Part shown: in pieces, positions 8,944 through 17,010 of the stretch
How the letters are laid out: every line of letters starts with the position of its first letter
Position numbering within the stretch: position 1 is the first letter of the stretch
Assembly (NCBI RefSeq): GCF_041228105.1
Contig: NZ_CP166097.1
Span: forward strand, 3,410,001 to 3,474,000
Origin: Pectobacterium aroidearum
GTDB lineage: Bacteria > Pseudomonadota > Gammaproteobacteria > Enterobacterales > Enterobacteriaceae
Reading direction: 5' to 3'
DNA length: 64,000 nucleotides
Notes under the pieces: generated by a model
What the model was told of the DNA's origin: nothing
Database searches by the model: none
What the model saw: only the letters and a program-made list of their open reading frames with translations
Position numbers and translations under genes: made by a program

Positions 8944-9747
8944 TTACAGATTAAGGTGACGACGCGCTTCTTCACGAACGCGATGTAAAATACGCTGCTT
9001 CAAGGCGGCGTAGTCAGGGTGCTGTGCCAGAGTTTCAATGTCTCTTTCGCGGCCAAACGGCAGTGGGATTGCTTCTGCAATACGGCCAGGACGCGCGGAC
9101 ATCACCAATACCCGGTCAGCCAAGAACAGCGCTTCATCCACGTCATGCGTGACAAATAACAGCGTCGTGCCGGTTTTTTGCCAGGCAGATAGCAGCAGTT
9201 CCTGCATCATCAAACGGGTTTGTGCATCCAGCGCACCAAACGGCTCGTCCATCAGCAACACCTCAGGGTTCGGCAGCCAGGCACGAGCCAGCGCCACCCG
9301 CTGTTTCATTCCGCCAGAGAGTTGCCAGGGGTAGTGCTGTTGGAATCCTTCCAGCCCGACCAGTGCCAGATAATTTTCTGCTTCACGCTGAAGCTGAGCT
9401 TTATTTGCGCCCTGCATCCGTGGTCCAAACGTCACGTTTTCCAGCACGGTGAGCCAGGGAAATAAGTTGGCCTGCTGAAATACCATGCCGCGCGAGGGGC
9501 CCGGACGACGAACAGGTTCATCGCCGCACAGTACGCGCCCCTTATCGGCAGCTTCAAAACCGGCGATCATATTGAGAATGGTGGATTTGCCGCAGCCGGA
9601 AGGACCCAGCAGCACCACAAATTCACCTTTAGCGATCTGGAGAGAAACGTCATCCAGCACCGTTAGCGGGCCGCGTTGTGACGGAAATGTGAGACTAACG
9701 CGCTCCACAACAATGTGTGGCGCAACGGGCTGAGAAGATTCTGTCAT
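8944..9747 (-). CDS. Sulfonate-type ABC transporter ATP-binding protein (TauB/SsuB family)
   Basis: 267-residue ATPase with Walker A GPSGCGKS at 48-55, Q-loop VFQQANLFPW, signature [14 protein letters not shown] and Walker B LLMDEPFGALD. The sequence after it, THDVDEALFLADRVLVMSARPGRI, is typical of the nitrate/sulfonate/taurine subfamily. The start at 9747 is placed at MTESSQ because the longer upstream reading frame runs through the permease gene; ATG overlaps the permease stop by 4 bp (ATGA). It powers import through the adjacent permease and binding protein. Substrate by context: a sulfonate such as taurine, cysteate or sulfolactate. Confidence 0.88.
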   Translation of the reverse strand: MTESSQPVAPHIVVERVSLTFPSQRGPLTVLDDVSLQIAKGEFVVLLGPSGCGKSTILNMIAGFEAADKGRVLCGDEPVRRPGPSRGMVFQQANLFPWLTVLENVTFGPRMQGANKAQLQREAENYLALVGLEGFQQHYPWQLSGGMKQRVALARAWLPNPEVLLMDEPFGALDAQTRLMMQELLLSAWQKTGTTLLFVTHDVDEALFLADRVLVMSARPGRIAEAIPLPFGRERDIETLAQHPDYAALKQRILHRVREEARRHLNL

Positions 9748-10517
9748 GATGATTTCCCCGCCCACGGCACGAAGACGCGCTGTGCACCAACCAATAACAG
9801 ATCGAGCACATAGCCAATGCCGCCTAATAATAAAATGCCCAACATAACGATATCGGTACGCAGATAAGCGCTGGCGTTCATGACCATCCAGCCAATGCCC
9901 GACGTGGCCGCAACCATTTCTGCCGCAATCAGGGACGTCCAACCGATACCGATAGCCAGTCGCACCGTGGTGAACAACTCCGGCAGCGTATCGGGCAAAA
10001 CGACGTGGAAAAAGATCTGTCGGCGACTGGCGCCGAGCGTTTGTGCGACGCGGATACGGGAACGTTCCACGCGCTCAACAGCGGCACAAGCCCCCACCAC
10101 GACGCTGAGAAACGTCGCGATAAAGATCAGGAAAAATTTGGATGCCTCACCGATTCCCAACCAGACTACCGCCAGCGGGATCAGTGCGATTTTAGGCAGT
10201 GGCCGGAGAAACTGAACGAAAGGATTAAAAACGGCAGCAATCGGAGGCGATAGCCCCATCAACAGGCCAAGCGGGACACCCAGAATAATGGCGACGCTGA
10301 AAGCGCTTAGCGCCCGAGCGACGCTGACGGCAATATGCTCCCATAGCGGTACCTGCCGATAGCCATCCTGCGCCAGTTCCCCAGCGGTCAGGATGATATC
10401 TGACAGTGGTGGTAGCAGCAGCGGATCGACCCACTGCTTCGCGCCCGCCACTTGCCACAACGCGAGCACCGCCGCCACAGACGCGATACTCAATAATACA
10501 TAAGACGTTCTTTTCAC
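9744..10517 (-). CDS. Sulfonate-type ABC transporter permease (TauC/SsuC family)
   Basis: 257-residue inner-membrane permease with six predicted helices, the first at about 7-25. The cytoplasmic EAA-type loop lies near residues 165-195 (AQTLGASRRQIFFHVVLPDTLPELF). The length and IPLAVVWLGIGEASK segment match TauC/SsuC. The gene starts 6 bp after the binding protein and overlaps the ATPase start by 4 bp, so the three are made as a unit. Confidence 0.88.
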   Translation of the reverse strand: MKRTSYVLLSIASVAAVLALWQVAGAKQWVDPLLLPPLSDIILTAGELAQDGYRQVPLWEHIAVSVARALSAFSVAIILGVPLGLLMGLSPPIAAVFNPFVQFLRPLPKIALIPLAVVWLGIGEASKFFLIFIATFLSVVVGACAAVERVERSRIRVAQTLGASRRQIFFHVVLPDTLPELFTTVRLAIGIGWTSLIAAEMVAATSGIGWMVMNASAYLRTDIVMLGILLLGGIGYVLDLLLVGAQRVFVPWAGKSS

Positions 10518-10523
10518 GACCCG

Positions 10524-11537
10524 TTAATTCCCTTTCGCAGCCTGCTTCAGATAAGAGGAATTAATGGAGTCGGCGAACGATGCAGGGATATCGCGTTGGC
10601 GAACTTCGCCGATACTCTCCAGAAAATGCGCCGTTTTTGCGACTGCCTGACCAATACCGCTGCGATCGGTGTTGCTACCTTCACCCAGCCACTGTGCCGT
10701 CGCCTGCTGTTCCAGCGTCGGGTATTCCAGCCCTGACAGCGTATTGGTTGCCGTCGTAACAGGCGCACCGACTTCTTTTGCCACAATCGCCGCCGCTTTT
10801 TCCGGATCCTGACGGAACTCATCCACTTTCAACTGGTGTACGCGCAGGAAGCGCGCCACCGTTTCAGGGTACTGCTGGGCAAAAGCCTTTCTAACCACAT
10901 AGTTGTTGTAAATCAGATAGCCATCTTTTTGCAGATCTTTGGTCGCAAAAATCGCATGCCCGGCGGAGGCTTCCAGCTCCTGCGCGAATGGTGCCCAGAC
11001 GTAGCCTGCATCAATGTCGCCACGCTTCCATGCCGCCACCATCTCAGCCGGACGTAGCGGAATAAGGGTAATGTTGCTGCGGTCGAGTTTATTCACCGCG
11101 ATTGCCGCTTCCAGCGCGTACTGGGCTGTGGAATTTGGCGGATAGGCGACACGCTTACCTTCGATATCTTTCAGCGTGGCGATACCAGACTTGGCAATCA
11201 GGCGCTCGTACGTGGCGATCACGCCAGATACACCGACGATCTCCACCGGCAGTTTCCTGACAATACCGGCTGTCGCCGGGCTGGAACCAAAGTTGGCGAT
11301 ATCTATTGCATTACTGGCAAAATAATTCAGCGCATCAGCACCAGAAGCAAACTGCACCCACTTTACTGGCGCACCCAATGCTTTTTGCAACGAACCATCG
11401 GCTTTAGCTAAGACTAATACCTGCGAACCGCCACTGTAGGCTACGCGCACCTCATCAGGATGCTTTTCCGCCGCCAGTACAGATGTCGTGATTAATAACA
11501 AGCCACTGACGCCGACAACACTCAATCTATTTTTCAT
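10524..11537 (-). CDS. Sulfonate-type ABC transporter substrate-binding protein (TauA-like)
   Basis: 337 residues with an N-terminal signal peptide ending SVLA (about residue 22), so the protein is periplasmic. The NMT1/TauA-type fold shows in FASGADALNYFASNAIDIANFGSSPATAG and in the hinge segment WKRGDIDAGYVWAPFAQELEA, both close to E. coli TauA (there FDSGASIVRAL and WQRGDIDGAYVWAP). The aromatic and acidic residues of that second segment contact taurine in TauA. The ligand here could be a related amino-sulfonate or hydroxy-sulfonate. GGAG precedes ATG 11537. This is the second gene of the operon, after the LDH2 gene. Confidence 0.85.
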   Translation of the reverse strand: MKNRLSVVGVSGLLLITTSVLAAEKHPDEVRVAYSGGSQVLVLAKADGSLQKALGAPVKWVQFASGADALNYFASNAIDIANFGSSPATAGIVRKLPVEIVGVSGVIATYERLIAKSGIATLKDIEGKRVAYPPNSTAQYALEAAIAVNKLDRSNITLIPLRPAEMVAAWKRGDIDAGYVWAPFAQELEASAGHAIFATKDLQKDGYLIYNNYVVRKAFAQQYPETVARFLRVHQLKVDEFRQDPEKAAAIVAKEVGAPVTTATNTLSGLEYPTLEQQATAQWLGEGSNTDRSGIGQAVAKTAHFLESIGEVRQRDIPASFADSINSSYLKQAAKGN

Positions 11538-11602
11538 TATTTTTCCCTATGGAGTTAAATAAAAAATCAGTTAAATAAGTTAATAAATAATTAATTAATA
11601 CA

Positions 11603-12625
11603 TCAGGCCACTTTTTTATTTAAATAAGAGAGTTGTCCCCAACTGACATCATCGACAAAAATACCGTTCTCCTGCCGCTGGCGATAGGTTTGTTTTTCTT
11701 TATCGCCCGGCAGTAATAATTCATTATCATCGCGGGATTGGCGCACCCATTCTAATAACGCAGGTATTTCCTGCTGATAGGTGGCCGCACCGCCTAATTT
11801 CTGCGGATCGATTAAAATCGACAGCATACTGTTAATAATCTGCTTGCCCTCGCCTTTCGCCGTGCGCTCGGTTTTCCCACCGGTCAGCGCCGCACCCAGT
11901 AAAGAGCAAACCAGCGAGAGCCCCGATCCTTTATGCTCGCCAAACGGCAACAGCGCGCCCAAGGGTTGTTCCATCAGCCAGCGAGGATCGACCGTCGGGT
12001 TACCTTCGTTATCGACGATACAGCCGGGCGCGACCGACTTGCCCTCGTTCCAGGCGATACGCGCTTTATTACCTGCAATCACGCTGGTAGCAAAATCCAG
12101 AATCACCGGATCGTCCTGTTCAACCGGAATCCCTGCACAGAACGGGTTCGTCCCGAAGCGCGCCTGCTGCCCCTGCCACGGCAGCACCACTGGTTTGGTA
12201 TACACGTTGGCGAAATGCAGCGATACCAACCCGGCTTCTGCGGCCTGTTCCGCCCACGCGCCGATACGCCCCAAATGGTGTGCGTTGGCTAAACTTACCA
12301 CCGCCAGACCGTGCGTTTGCGCACGCGCAATGCCTTCCGTCAGTGCCTGCTTCGCGACCACCTGCCCGAAGCCCTGCTGCCCGTCAAACGAAATGAGCGG
12401 ACCGAAATCCAGCGTTTTCTCCGCCAGTGCGTGAGGCGCAAGCCCACCTTCCCGAATGGCGTCGATATAGCGCGGCAACATACTGACGCCGTGCGAGTCA
12501 TGCCCTTTCAGGCTGGATTCAACGAGATTATCCGCCACCGTTCCTGCAATTGATGCATCGACATCATTCTCTGTCAGGCGGTCACGTAAATAATCGCGTA
12601 AATAATGATGAGTAAAGACAGGCAT
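11603..12625 (-). CDS. LDH2/malate dehydrogenase-family 2-hydroxyacid oxidoreductase
   Basis: 340-residue NAD(P)-dependent dehydrogenase of the Ldh2 family (YbiC/HcxB, ComC, ureidoglycolate dehydrogenase). The family signature SLKGHDSHGVSMLPRYI is near residue 45, HHLGRIGAWAEQA near 118 and GTNPFCAGIP near 160, with LDFATSVIAGNKAR after it. The start at 12625 (MPVFTHHYL) is preferred to the upstream in-frame ATG at 12700 because family members begin there; the ribosome site is weak. It is first in the operon with the TauABC-like importer, CuyA/DcyD-like lyase and racemase. ComC of this family oxidises (R)-sulfolactate to sulfopyruvate, which would fit a sulfonate pathway. That role is inference. 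Confidence 0.82.
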   Translation of the reverse strand: MPVFTHHYLRDYLRDRLTENDVDASIAGTVADNLVESSLKGHDSHGVSMLPRYIDAIREGGLAPHALAEKTLDFGPLISFDGQQGFGQVVAKQALTEGIARAQTHGLAVVSLANAHHLGRIGAWAEQAAEAGLVSLHFANVYTKPVVLPWQGQQARFGTNPFCAGIPVEQDDPVILDFATSVIAGNKARIAWNEGKSVAPGCIVDNEGNPTVDPRWLMEQPLGALLPFGEHKGSGLSLVCSLLGAALTGGKTERTAKGEGKQIINSMLSILIDPQKLGGAATYQQEIPALLEWVRQSRDDNELLLPGDKEKQTYRQRQENGIFVDDVSWGQLSYLNKKVA

Positions 12626-12941
12626 ATTTTTCTCGGTATAAAGAATGATAATTAACATTGTCGCCACTATAACGCGCAGATTTTTATCCATAACTGACAA
12701 ATAAGACTATCTATAGCGAATATTTAGCTAAGGCGGTTATTTACTTGTTTTCTCTTATTCATCACCAATTAAAATCGCCTTTCTTCTAACTTATTCCAAA
12801 AAACACTTTATCAGCGACACGCCAAGAAAATAGGATGCCTTCTTTCACACATCCCTTATTACGTATTCTTTATTGAAAGAATAAATGATGGCTCTGAGCT
12901 GCTTTATTGCCGATTCAATTACTATTAAAAATGAGACAACA
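12626..12941. promoter_or_regulatory. Divergent promoter region of the two sulfonate-type operons
   Basis: 316 bp between the head-to-head starts of the LDH2 gene and the second binding-protein gene. It is AT-rich in the centre (12720-12800). No operator could be assigned with confidence; Cbl or CysB binding is expected from context but has no reliable visual consensus. Confidence 0.5.
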
Positions 12942-13967
12942 ATGATGAATCACTCACTCCCCGCGAAAAAATCGACACGTTTCACACGCCTTGCTGCCCT
13001 GATCGGCCTGACGCTAACGGCCTTTGGCGCCAGTGCGGAAGGCAGCATCAGCATTGCGCAACAGTTTGGCATTGGCTACCTGATTCTGGATGTGGTGCGC
13101 GACCAGAACCTGATAGAGAAGCACGGTAAGCAGCAGGGCCTGGATATCAAGGTAGACTGGCGCACACTTTCTGGTGCGACGGCGATTAACGAAGCACTGC
13201 TATCCGGCGCGCTGGATGTGGCCTCCGCCGGGGTTCCTCCAATGCTGACCGTATGGGATCGCACACAGGGCCGCCAGAATGTGAAAGCAATCGCCTCGCT
13301 CGGTTCGATGCCCAACTATTTACTCAGTAATAACCCAGCAGTGAAATCTATCCGAGATCTGAGCGATAAAGACCGTATCGCCGTGCCTGCGGCAGGTGTA
13401 GGTTTTCAGTCTCGCACGCTGCAAATCGAAACCGCGAAGCTCTATGGCGCGGAAGATTTCAAACGTTTCGATAAGATTTCTGTCAGCCTACCGCATCCCG
13501 ATGCCAGCGCGGCGCTGATCGCAGGGGGTTCCGAAATCAATGCACACTTTTCCAGCCCACCGTTCCAATATCAGGCGCTGGAACATGCCAATGTGCACAA
13601 GATCCTAAGCTCTTATGACGTACTGGGCGGTCAGGCAACGTTCAACGTGCTCTACACCACGCAGAAATTCCATGATGAAAATCCGAAAACCTACCGCGCC
13701 TTCTATGAGGCGCTGAAAGAAGCGTCCCAGATTATCAAAGCAGATAAAGTCGCGGCGGCAGAAACCTATATTCGAGTAGAAAAATCGAAGCTGGATCCTG
13801 AACTGGTCAAACGTATCGTCGCCGATCCCGAAATCGATTTCACTATCACGCCAGAACGCACCTACGTTTATGCCGAAAAGTTGCAACAGCTTGGCGTGCT
13901 GAAAAACAAAGCCGCCTCCTGGAAGGACTATTTCTTTGCTGAAATCCACGACCAACCGGGTAGCTAA
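12942..13967 (+). CDS. Nitrate/sulfonate-family ABC transporter substrate-binding protein
   Basis: 341 residues, with a Lys/Arg-rich then hydrophobic signal peptide cleaved after ASA (about residue 31), so the protein is periplasmic. The NMT1-like/SsuA fold shows in GSISIAQQFGIGYLILDVVRD and LSGATAINEALLSGALDVASAGVPPMLTVWD. The start at 12942 puts the signal peptide at the N-terminus; an earlier in-frame ATG at 12885 would add a non-signal leader. It forms an operon with an ATPase, permease and iron-dependent dehydrogenase. It is not close to the TauA-like protein at 10524-11537, so the two transporters are not simple duplicates. The substrate is unknown; an aliphatic sulfonate or a sulfolactate-like anion is plausible. 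Confidence 0.82.
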   Translation: MMNHSLPAKKSTRFTRLAALIGLTLTAFGASAEGSISIAQQFGIGYLILDVVRDQNLIEKHGKQQGLDIKVDWRTLSGATAINEALLSGALDVASAGVPPMLTVWDRTQGRQNVKAIASLGSMPNYLLSNNPAVKSIRDLSDKDRIAVPAAGVGFQSRTLQIETAKLYGAEDFKRFDKISVSLPHPDASAALIAGGSEINAHFSSPPFQYQALEHANVHKILSSYDVLGGQATFNVLYTTQKFHDENPKTYRAFYEALKEASQIIKADKVAAAETYIRVEKSKLDPELVKRIVADPEIDFTITPERTYVYAEKLQQLGVLKNKAASWKDYFFAEIHDQPGS

Positions 13968-14021
13968 GCGGTCAGCATGACCCCATTCGACAAGCATATC
14001 GTCGCTACGCAGGAGAACAAT

Positions 14022-14888
14022 ATGACACACCACTCCCACGATACCGTCGCCCAGCCGCTGTTGCAGGTTGATGGCGTCGGACTGGAATACCGAACCCGTC
14101 GCAGTTTGGTTCGCGCCACCCATGATGTGAGTTTCGACGTCTTTCCCGCCGAGCGCTTTGTACTCTTAGGGCCTTCAGGCTGTGGTAAATCCAGCCTGCT
14201 CAAATCTATCGGCGGTTTTTTGTCTCCGGTAGACGGCGAAATCCGCCTTGAGGGTCAACCAGTCACACGTCCGGGCCCGGATCGCATCATGGTCTTTCAG
14301 GAATTTGATCAGCTGCCGCCGTGGAAAACTGTGCTGGAAAATACGCTGTTTCCGCTGGTTGCCAGCCGTCAGGCAACACGAGCCGAAGCCGAGGAACGCG
14401 CGCGTTATTTTCTCGATAAGGTCGGGCTGGCGAAATTTGCCGATGCCTATCCGCATACGTTATCCGGTGGAATGAAGCAACGCGTCGCCATCGCGCGGGC
14501 GCTGACCATGCAGCCGAAAGTGCTGCTCATGGATGAGCCATTCGCCGCGCTGGATGCGCTGACCCGACGCAAAATGCAGGAAGAACTGCTGGCGCTGTGG
14601 GAAGAGGTGCGCTTCACGCTGCTGTTTGTCACTCACTCGATTGAAGAAGCGCTGATCGTCGGCAGCCGGGTCTTGCTGCTCTCCCCCCACCCGGGTCGTG
14701 TGCGAGCGGAAATCAACTGCCATCAGTTCGCGCTAAGCGACCAGGGCAGTGAAGCTTTTCAAACCACCGCACAGCGTATTCACCATCTTCTTTTTCCAAC
14801 TGATACTGACGTGCCTTCACCCGTCACCTCTACGCAAGGTAAATCTTATGAGCATACAGCCCCCCGTGCGGCCCGAGTATCAGCGTGA
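14022..14888 (+). CDS. Sulfonate-type ABC transporter ATP-binding protein
   Basis: 288-residue ATPase with Walker A GPSGCGKS at 50-57, Q-loop VFQEFDQLPPW, signature LSGGMKQRVAIARA and Walker B LLMDEPFAALD. The start at 14022 has AGGAG 6 nt upstream; the earlier in-frame ATG at 13977 has no such site. It overlaps the permease gene by 41 bp, so the C-terminal residues are read through the permease start. It pairs with the binding protein 54 bp upstream. Confidence 0.87.
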   Translation: MTHHSHDTVAQPLLQVDGVGLEYRTRRSLVRATHDVSFDVFPAERFVLLGPSGCGKSSLLKSIGGFLSPVDGEIRLEGQPVTRPGPDRIMVFQEFDQLPPWKTVLENTLFPLVASRQATRAEAEERARYFLDKVGLAKFADAYPHTLSGGMKQRVAIARALTMQPKVLLMDEPFAALDALTRRKMQEELLALWEEVRFTLLFVTHSIEEALIVGSRVLLLSPHPGRVRAEINCHQFALSDQGSEAFQTTAQRIHHLLFPTDTDVPSPVTSTQGKSYEHTAPRAARVSA

Positions 14889-15714
14889 ACTGGCACCGCT
14901 GAAAGACTTCACACTGACCCAGCCTCTGCCGCTGACCACGCGCCTGTGGAATCAGACCTGGATTCGCAAGCTGGTGCTGTTGGCAGGGCTGCTATTGCTG
15001 TGGGAGTTCGCCGCACGCTGGCAAAACAACGATCTGATGTTGCCGGGTTTCCTGCAAACCTTTCAGGCATTTCGTGACGATCTCGCCAGCGGCGAACTGC
15101 CGCATAAGATGGTGGTTTCCCTCGGCACATTGCTAAAAGGCTATGTCATTGGCAGCCTGCTGGCACTGGCCCTCAGCGCATTGGCGGTATCCACCCGTTT
15201 CGGACGCGATCTCTTAGGCACCCTAACCTCCATGTTCAACCCGCTCCCTGCGATTGCGTTACTGCCGCTAGCGCTGCTGTGGTTTGGACTGGGAGAAAAG
15301 AGTCTGGTCTTCGTTCTCGTCCACTCCGTGATGTGGCCGATGGCGTTGAATACCTATTCCGGCTTTCTCTGCGTTTCGGAAACACTGCGTATGGCGGGTC
15401 GCAACTACGGCCTGACAGGCTTTCGCTATATCAATGCCATCCTGATCCCTGCTGCGCTGCCGTCGATTCTCTCCGGTCTGAAGATCGGCTGGGCATTTGC
15501 CTGGCGTACCCTGATCGCCGCTGAACTGGTCTTCGGCGCATCCAGCGGCAATGGCGGTTTGGGCTGGTACATCTTCCAGAACCGTAATGAACTTTATACT
15601 GACCGTGTTTTCGCCGGGCTGGCGTCCGTCATCATCATCGGGCTGCTGGTTGAAGGGCTGGTGTTTTCCACCATCGAAAAGGTCACGGTGAAACGCTGGG
15701 GAATGCAGCGCTAA
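14848..15714 (+). CDS. Sulfonate-type ABC transporter permease
   Basis: 288-residue permease with about six helices, the first at about 43-62 after a longer soluble N-terminus than TauC. The EAA-like loop is AGRNYGLTGFRYINAILIPAALPSILSG. The start at 14848 (MSIQPP) is preceded by AAGG; the frame extends further back, but only inside the ATPase gene. It is membrane partner of the preceding ATPase. Confidence 0.87.
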   Translation: MSIQPPVRPEYQRELAPLKDFTLTQPLPLTTRLWNQTWIRKLVLLAGLLLLWEFAARWQNNDLMLPGFLQTFQAFRDDLASGELPHKMVVSLGTLLKGYVIGSLLALALSALAVSTRFGRDLLGTLTSMFNPLPAIALLPLALLWFGLGEKSLVFVLVHSVMWPMALNTYSGFLCVSETLRMAGRNYGLTGFRYINAILIPAALPSILSGLKIGWAFAWRTLIAAELVFGASSGNGGLGWYIFQNRNELYTDRVFAGLASVIIIGLLVEGLVFSTIEKVTVKRWGMQR

Positions 15715-15831
15715 ACGTCATTCTGGTTATGCGAAATCTAGCCATTGATAACCAGAATTGTTCTTTTGCGGCGCTCGATATCGCTGTTACAACTGATTTG
15801 TCTTTTCCCACAGAGATGAGAGATCGCGAAC

Positions 15832-16935
15832 ATGATTGCAATACAAGCGCCACAAACCTATCTGAATCGTGACGGCGTCATTCGTTCTGTCGGTGACTAT
15901 GCGGCTCCCTACGCCAACACCATACTGATTATTACCAGTCCACAGGCATGGAAAACGACGGCGGATGCTGTCGAACGCAGCCTCAATGAGCACGGCTTAC
16001 GCTATCAGGTCGAGTTTTTGCCGGGTGATTGCACCAAACCCGCGATCGAGGCGCTGACCGCACAGGCGCGCGCCTTCAACGCAGAACTGATTTTAGGCAT
16101 TGGCGGCGGGCGTGTGCTGGATGTCGCCAAAGCCGTCGGCGACATTGTGGGACAGTTGCCCGTCGTCGCCGTCCCCACCATTGCCGCTACCTGCGCCGCC
16201 TGGTCACCGATCAGCGTGATATATAGCGACAGCGGTGCGCACAACGGCCCCTTTCCGCTGACGCGGTTACCGGTGTGGGTACTGGTGGACAGCGAGATCA
16301 TCGCTCACAGCCCTTCGCGTTATCTCAAAGCCGGTATCGTGGATGCGCTGGCGAAGTGGTATGAATTCCAACCTTATTTGCGCCACGGCGATGACGGGCT
16401 GGCATTAGCGCTTAAAGCACAGGCGGCGAAGCTGGCTGTGGAAACATTTAATACGTATGGCGAACAGGCCATCGCAGATAACGAGCAAGGTCTGGTCACG
16501 CCGACGCTGCGCCGTGTGATCGATGCCGTTATCGCGCTGGCGGGCGTCGCGAACAGTATGAAAGATGAGGTGCCACGCATCGGCGTTGCCCATGCCATTC
16601 ACAACAGCATGACGCGCCTGCCGGAGCTGCACGACTGGCTGCATGGTGAGAAAGTAGGTTTTGGTCTGGCCGCACAGGCCTTTCTGGAACACGATAACGA
16701 TGCCGACCGCGAAGAACTCTTCACCCAACTGCGTCGCTACGGCAGCCCGATAACGCTAAGCGCTCTCGGTCTGAACGAACGCCCACAGCTAGTGGAAAAC
16801 ATCGCGCAGCACGTGAAAATCGCACCGAAAATTGCCTCACGACTGCCTTTCGCCACAGACGTCGAACGAATCCAACAGGCGCTGTGGCGCACGCAAACGT
16901 TAGAAACGGGTGTGATCAATAGCCACGCGGCCTAG
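15832..16935 (+). CDS. Iron-containing alcohol/hydroxycarboxylate dehydrogenase (HcxA/YbdH-like, GldA family)
   Basis: 367 residues of the group III metal-dependent dehydrogenase family. The nucleotide-binding GIGGGRVLDVAKAVG lies at 89-103. VPTIAATCAAWSPISV at about 114-129 is shared with E. coli HcxA. Likely metal ligands are Asp171, His254 (GVAHAIHNS) and His271 (WLHGEKV). E. coli HcxA reduces 2-oxo acids to 2-hydroxy acids. It sits 117 bp after the permease in the same direction. An LDH2 enzyme acts in the divergent operon, so the locus carries two unrelated 2-hydroxyacid dehydrogenases, which together could invert the stereochemistry of a hydroxyacid. Physiological substrate unproven. 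Confidence 0.8.
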   Translation: MIAIQAPQTYLNRDGVIRSVGDYAAPYANTILIITSPQAWKTTADAVERSLNEHGLRYQVEFLPGDCTKPAIEALTAQARAFNAELILGIGGGRVLDVAKAVGDIVGQLPVVAVPTIAATCAAWSPISVIYSDSGAHNGPFPLTRLPVWVLVDSEIIAHSPSRYLKAGIVDALAKWYEFQPYLRHGDDGLALALKAQAAKLAVETFNTYGEQAIADNEQGLVTPTLRRVIDAVIALAGVANSMKDEVPRIGVAHAIHNSMTRLPELHDWLHGEKVGFGLAAQAFLEHDNDADREELFTQLRRYGSPITLSALGLNERPQLVENIAQHVKIAPKIASRLPFATDVERIQQALWRTQTLETGVINSHAA

Positions 16936-16958
16936 TTGATAATCACCCTTCAAAATGG

Positions 16959-16992
16959 AAACGGGTGCATCGAATAACCGATGCACCCGTTT
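16959..16992. terminator. Shared terminator hairpin between the dehydrogenase gene and gltP
   Basis: Perfect 14-bp stem, left arm AAACGGGTGCATCG at 16959-16972, right arm at 16979-16992, with a 6-nt loop. It lies 24 bp after the plus-strand gene and 19 bp after the end of gltP, so it serves both converging transcripts. Confidence 0.85.
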
Positions 16993-17010
16993 CTCTTGTT
17001 CTTTCCGGCA

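Noticed and set aside
12641..12659. Fur-like sequence (AATGATAATTAACATT) just upstream of the LDH2 gene
   Set aside because: One half-site is perfect but the other matches only 3 of 7, and nothing in the operon concerns iron. It is probably chance in AT-rich DNA.
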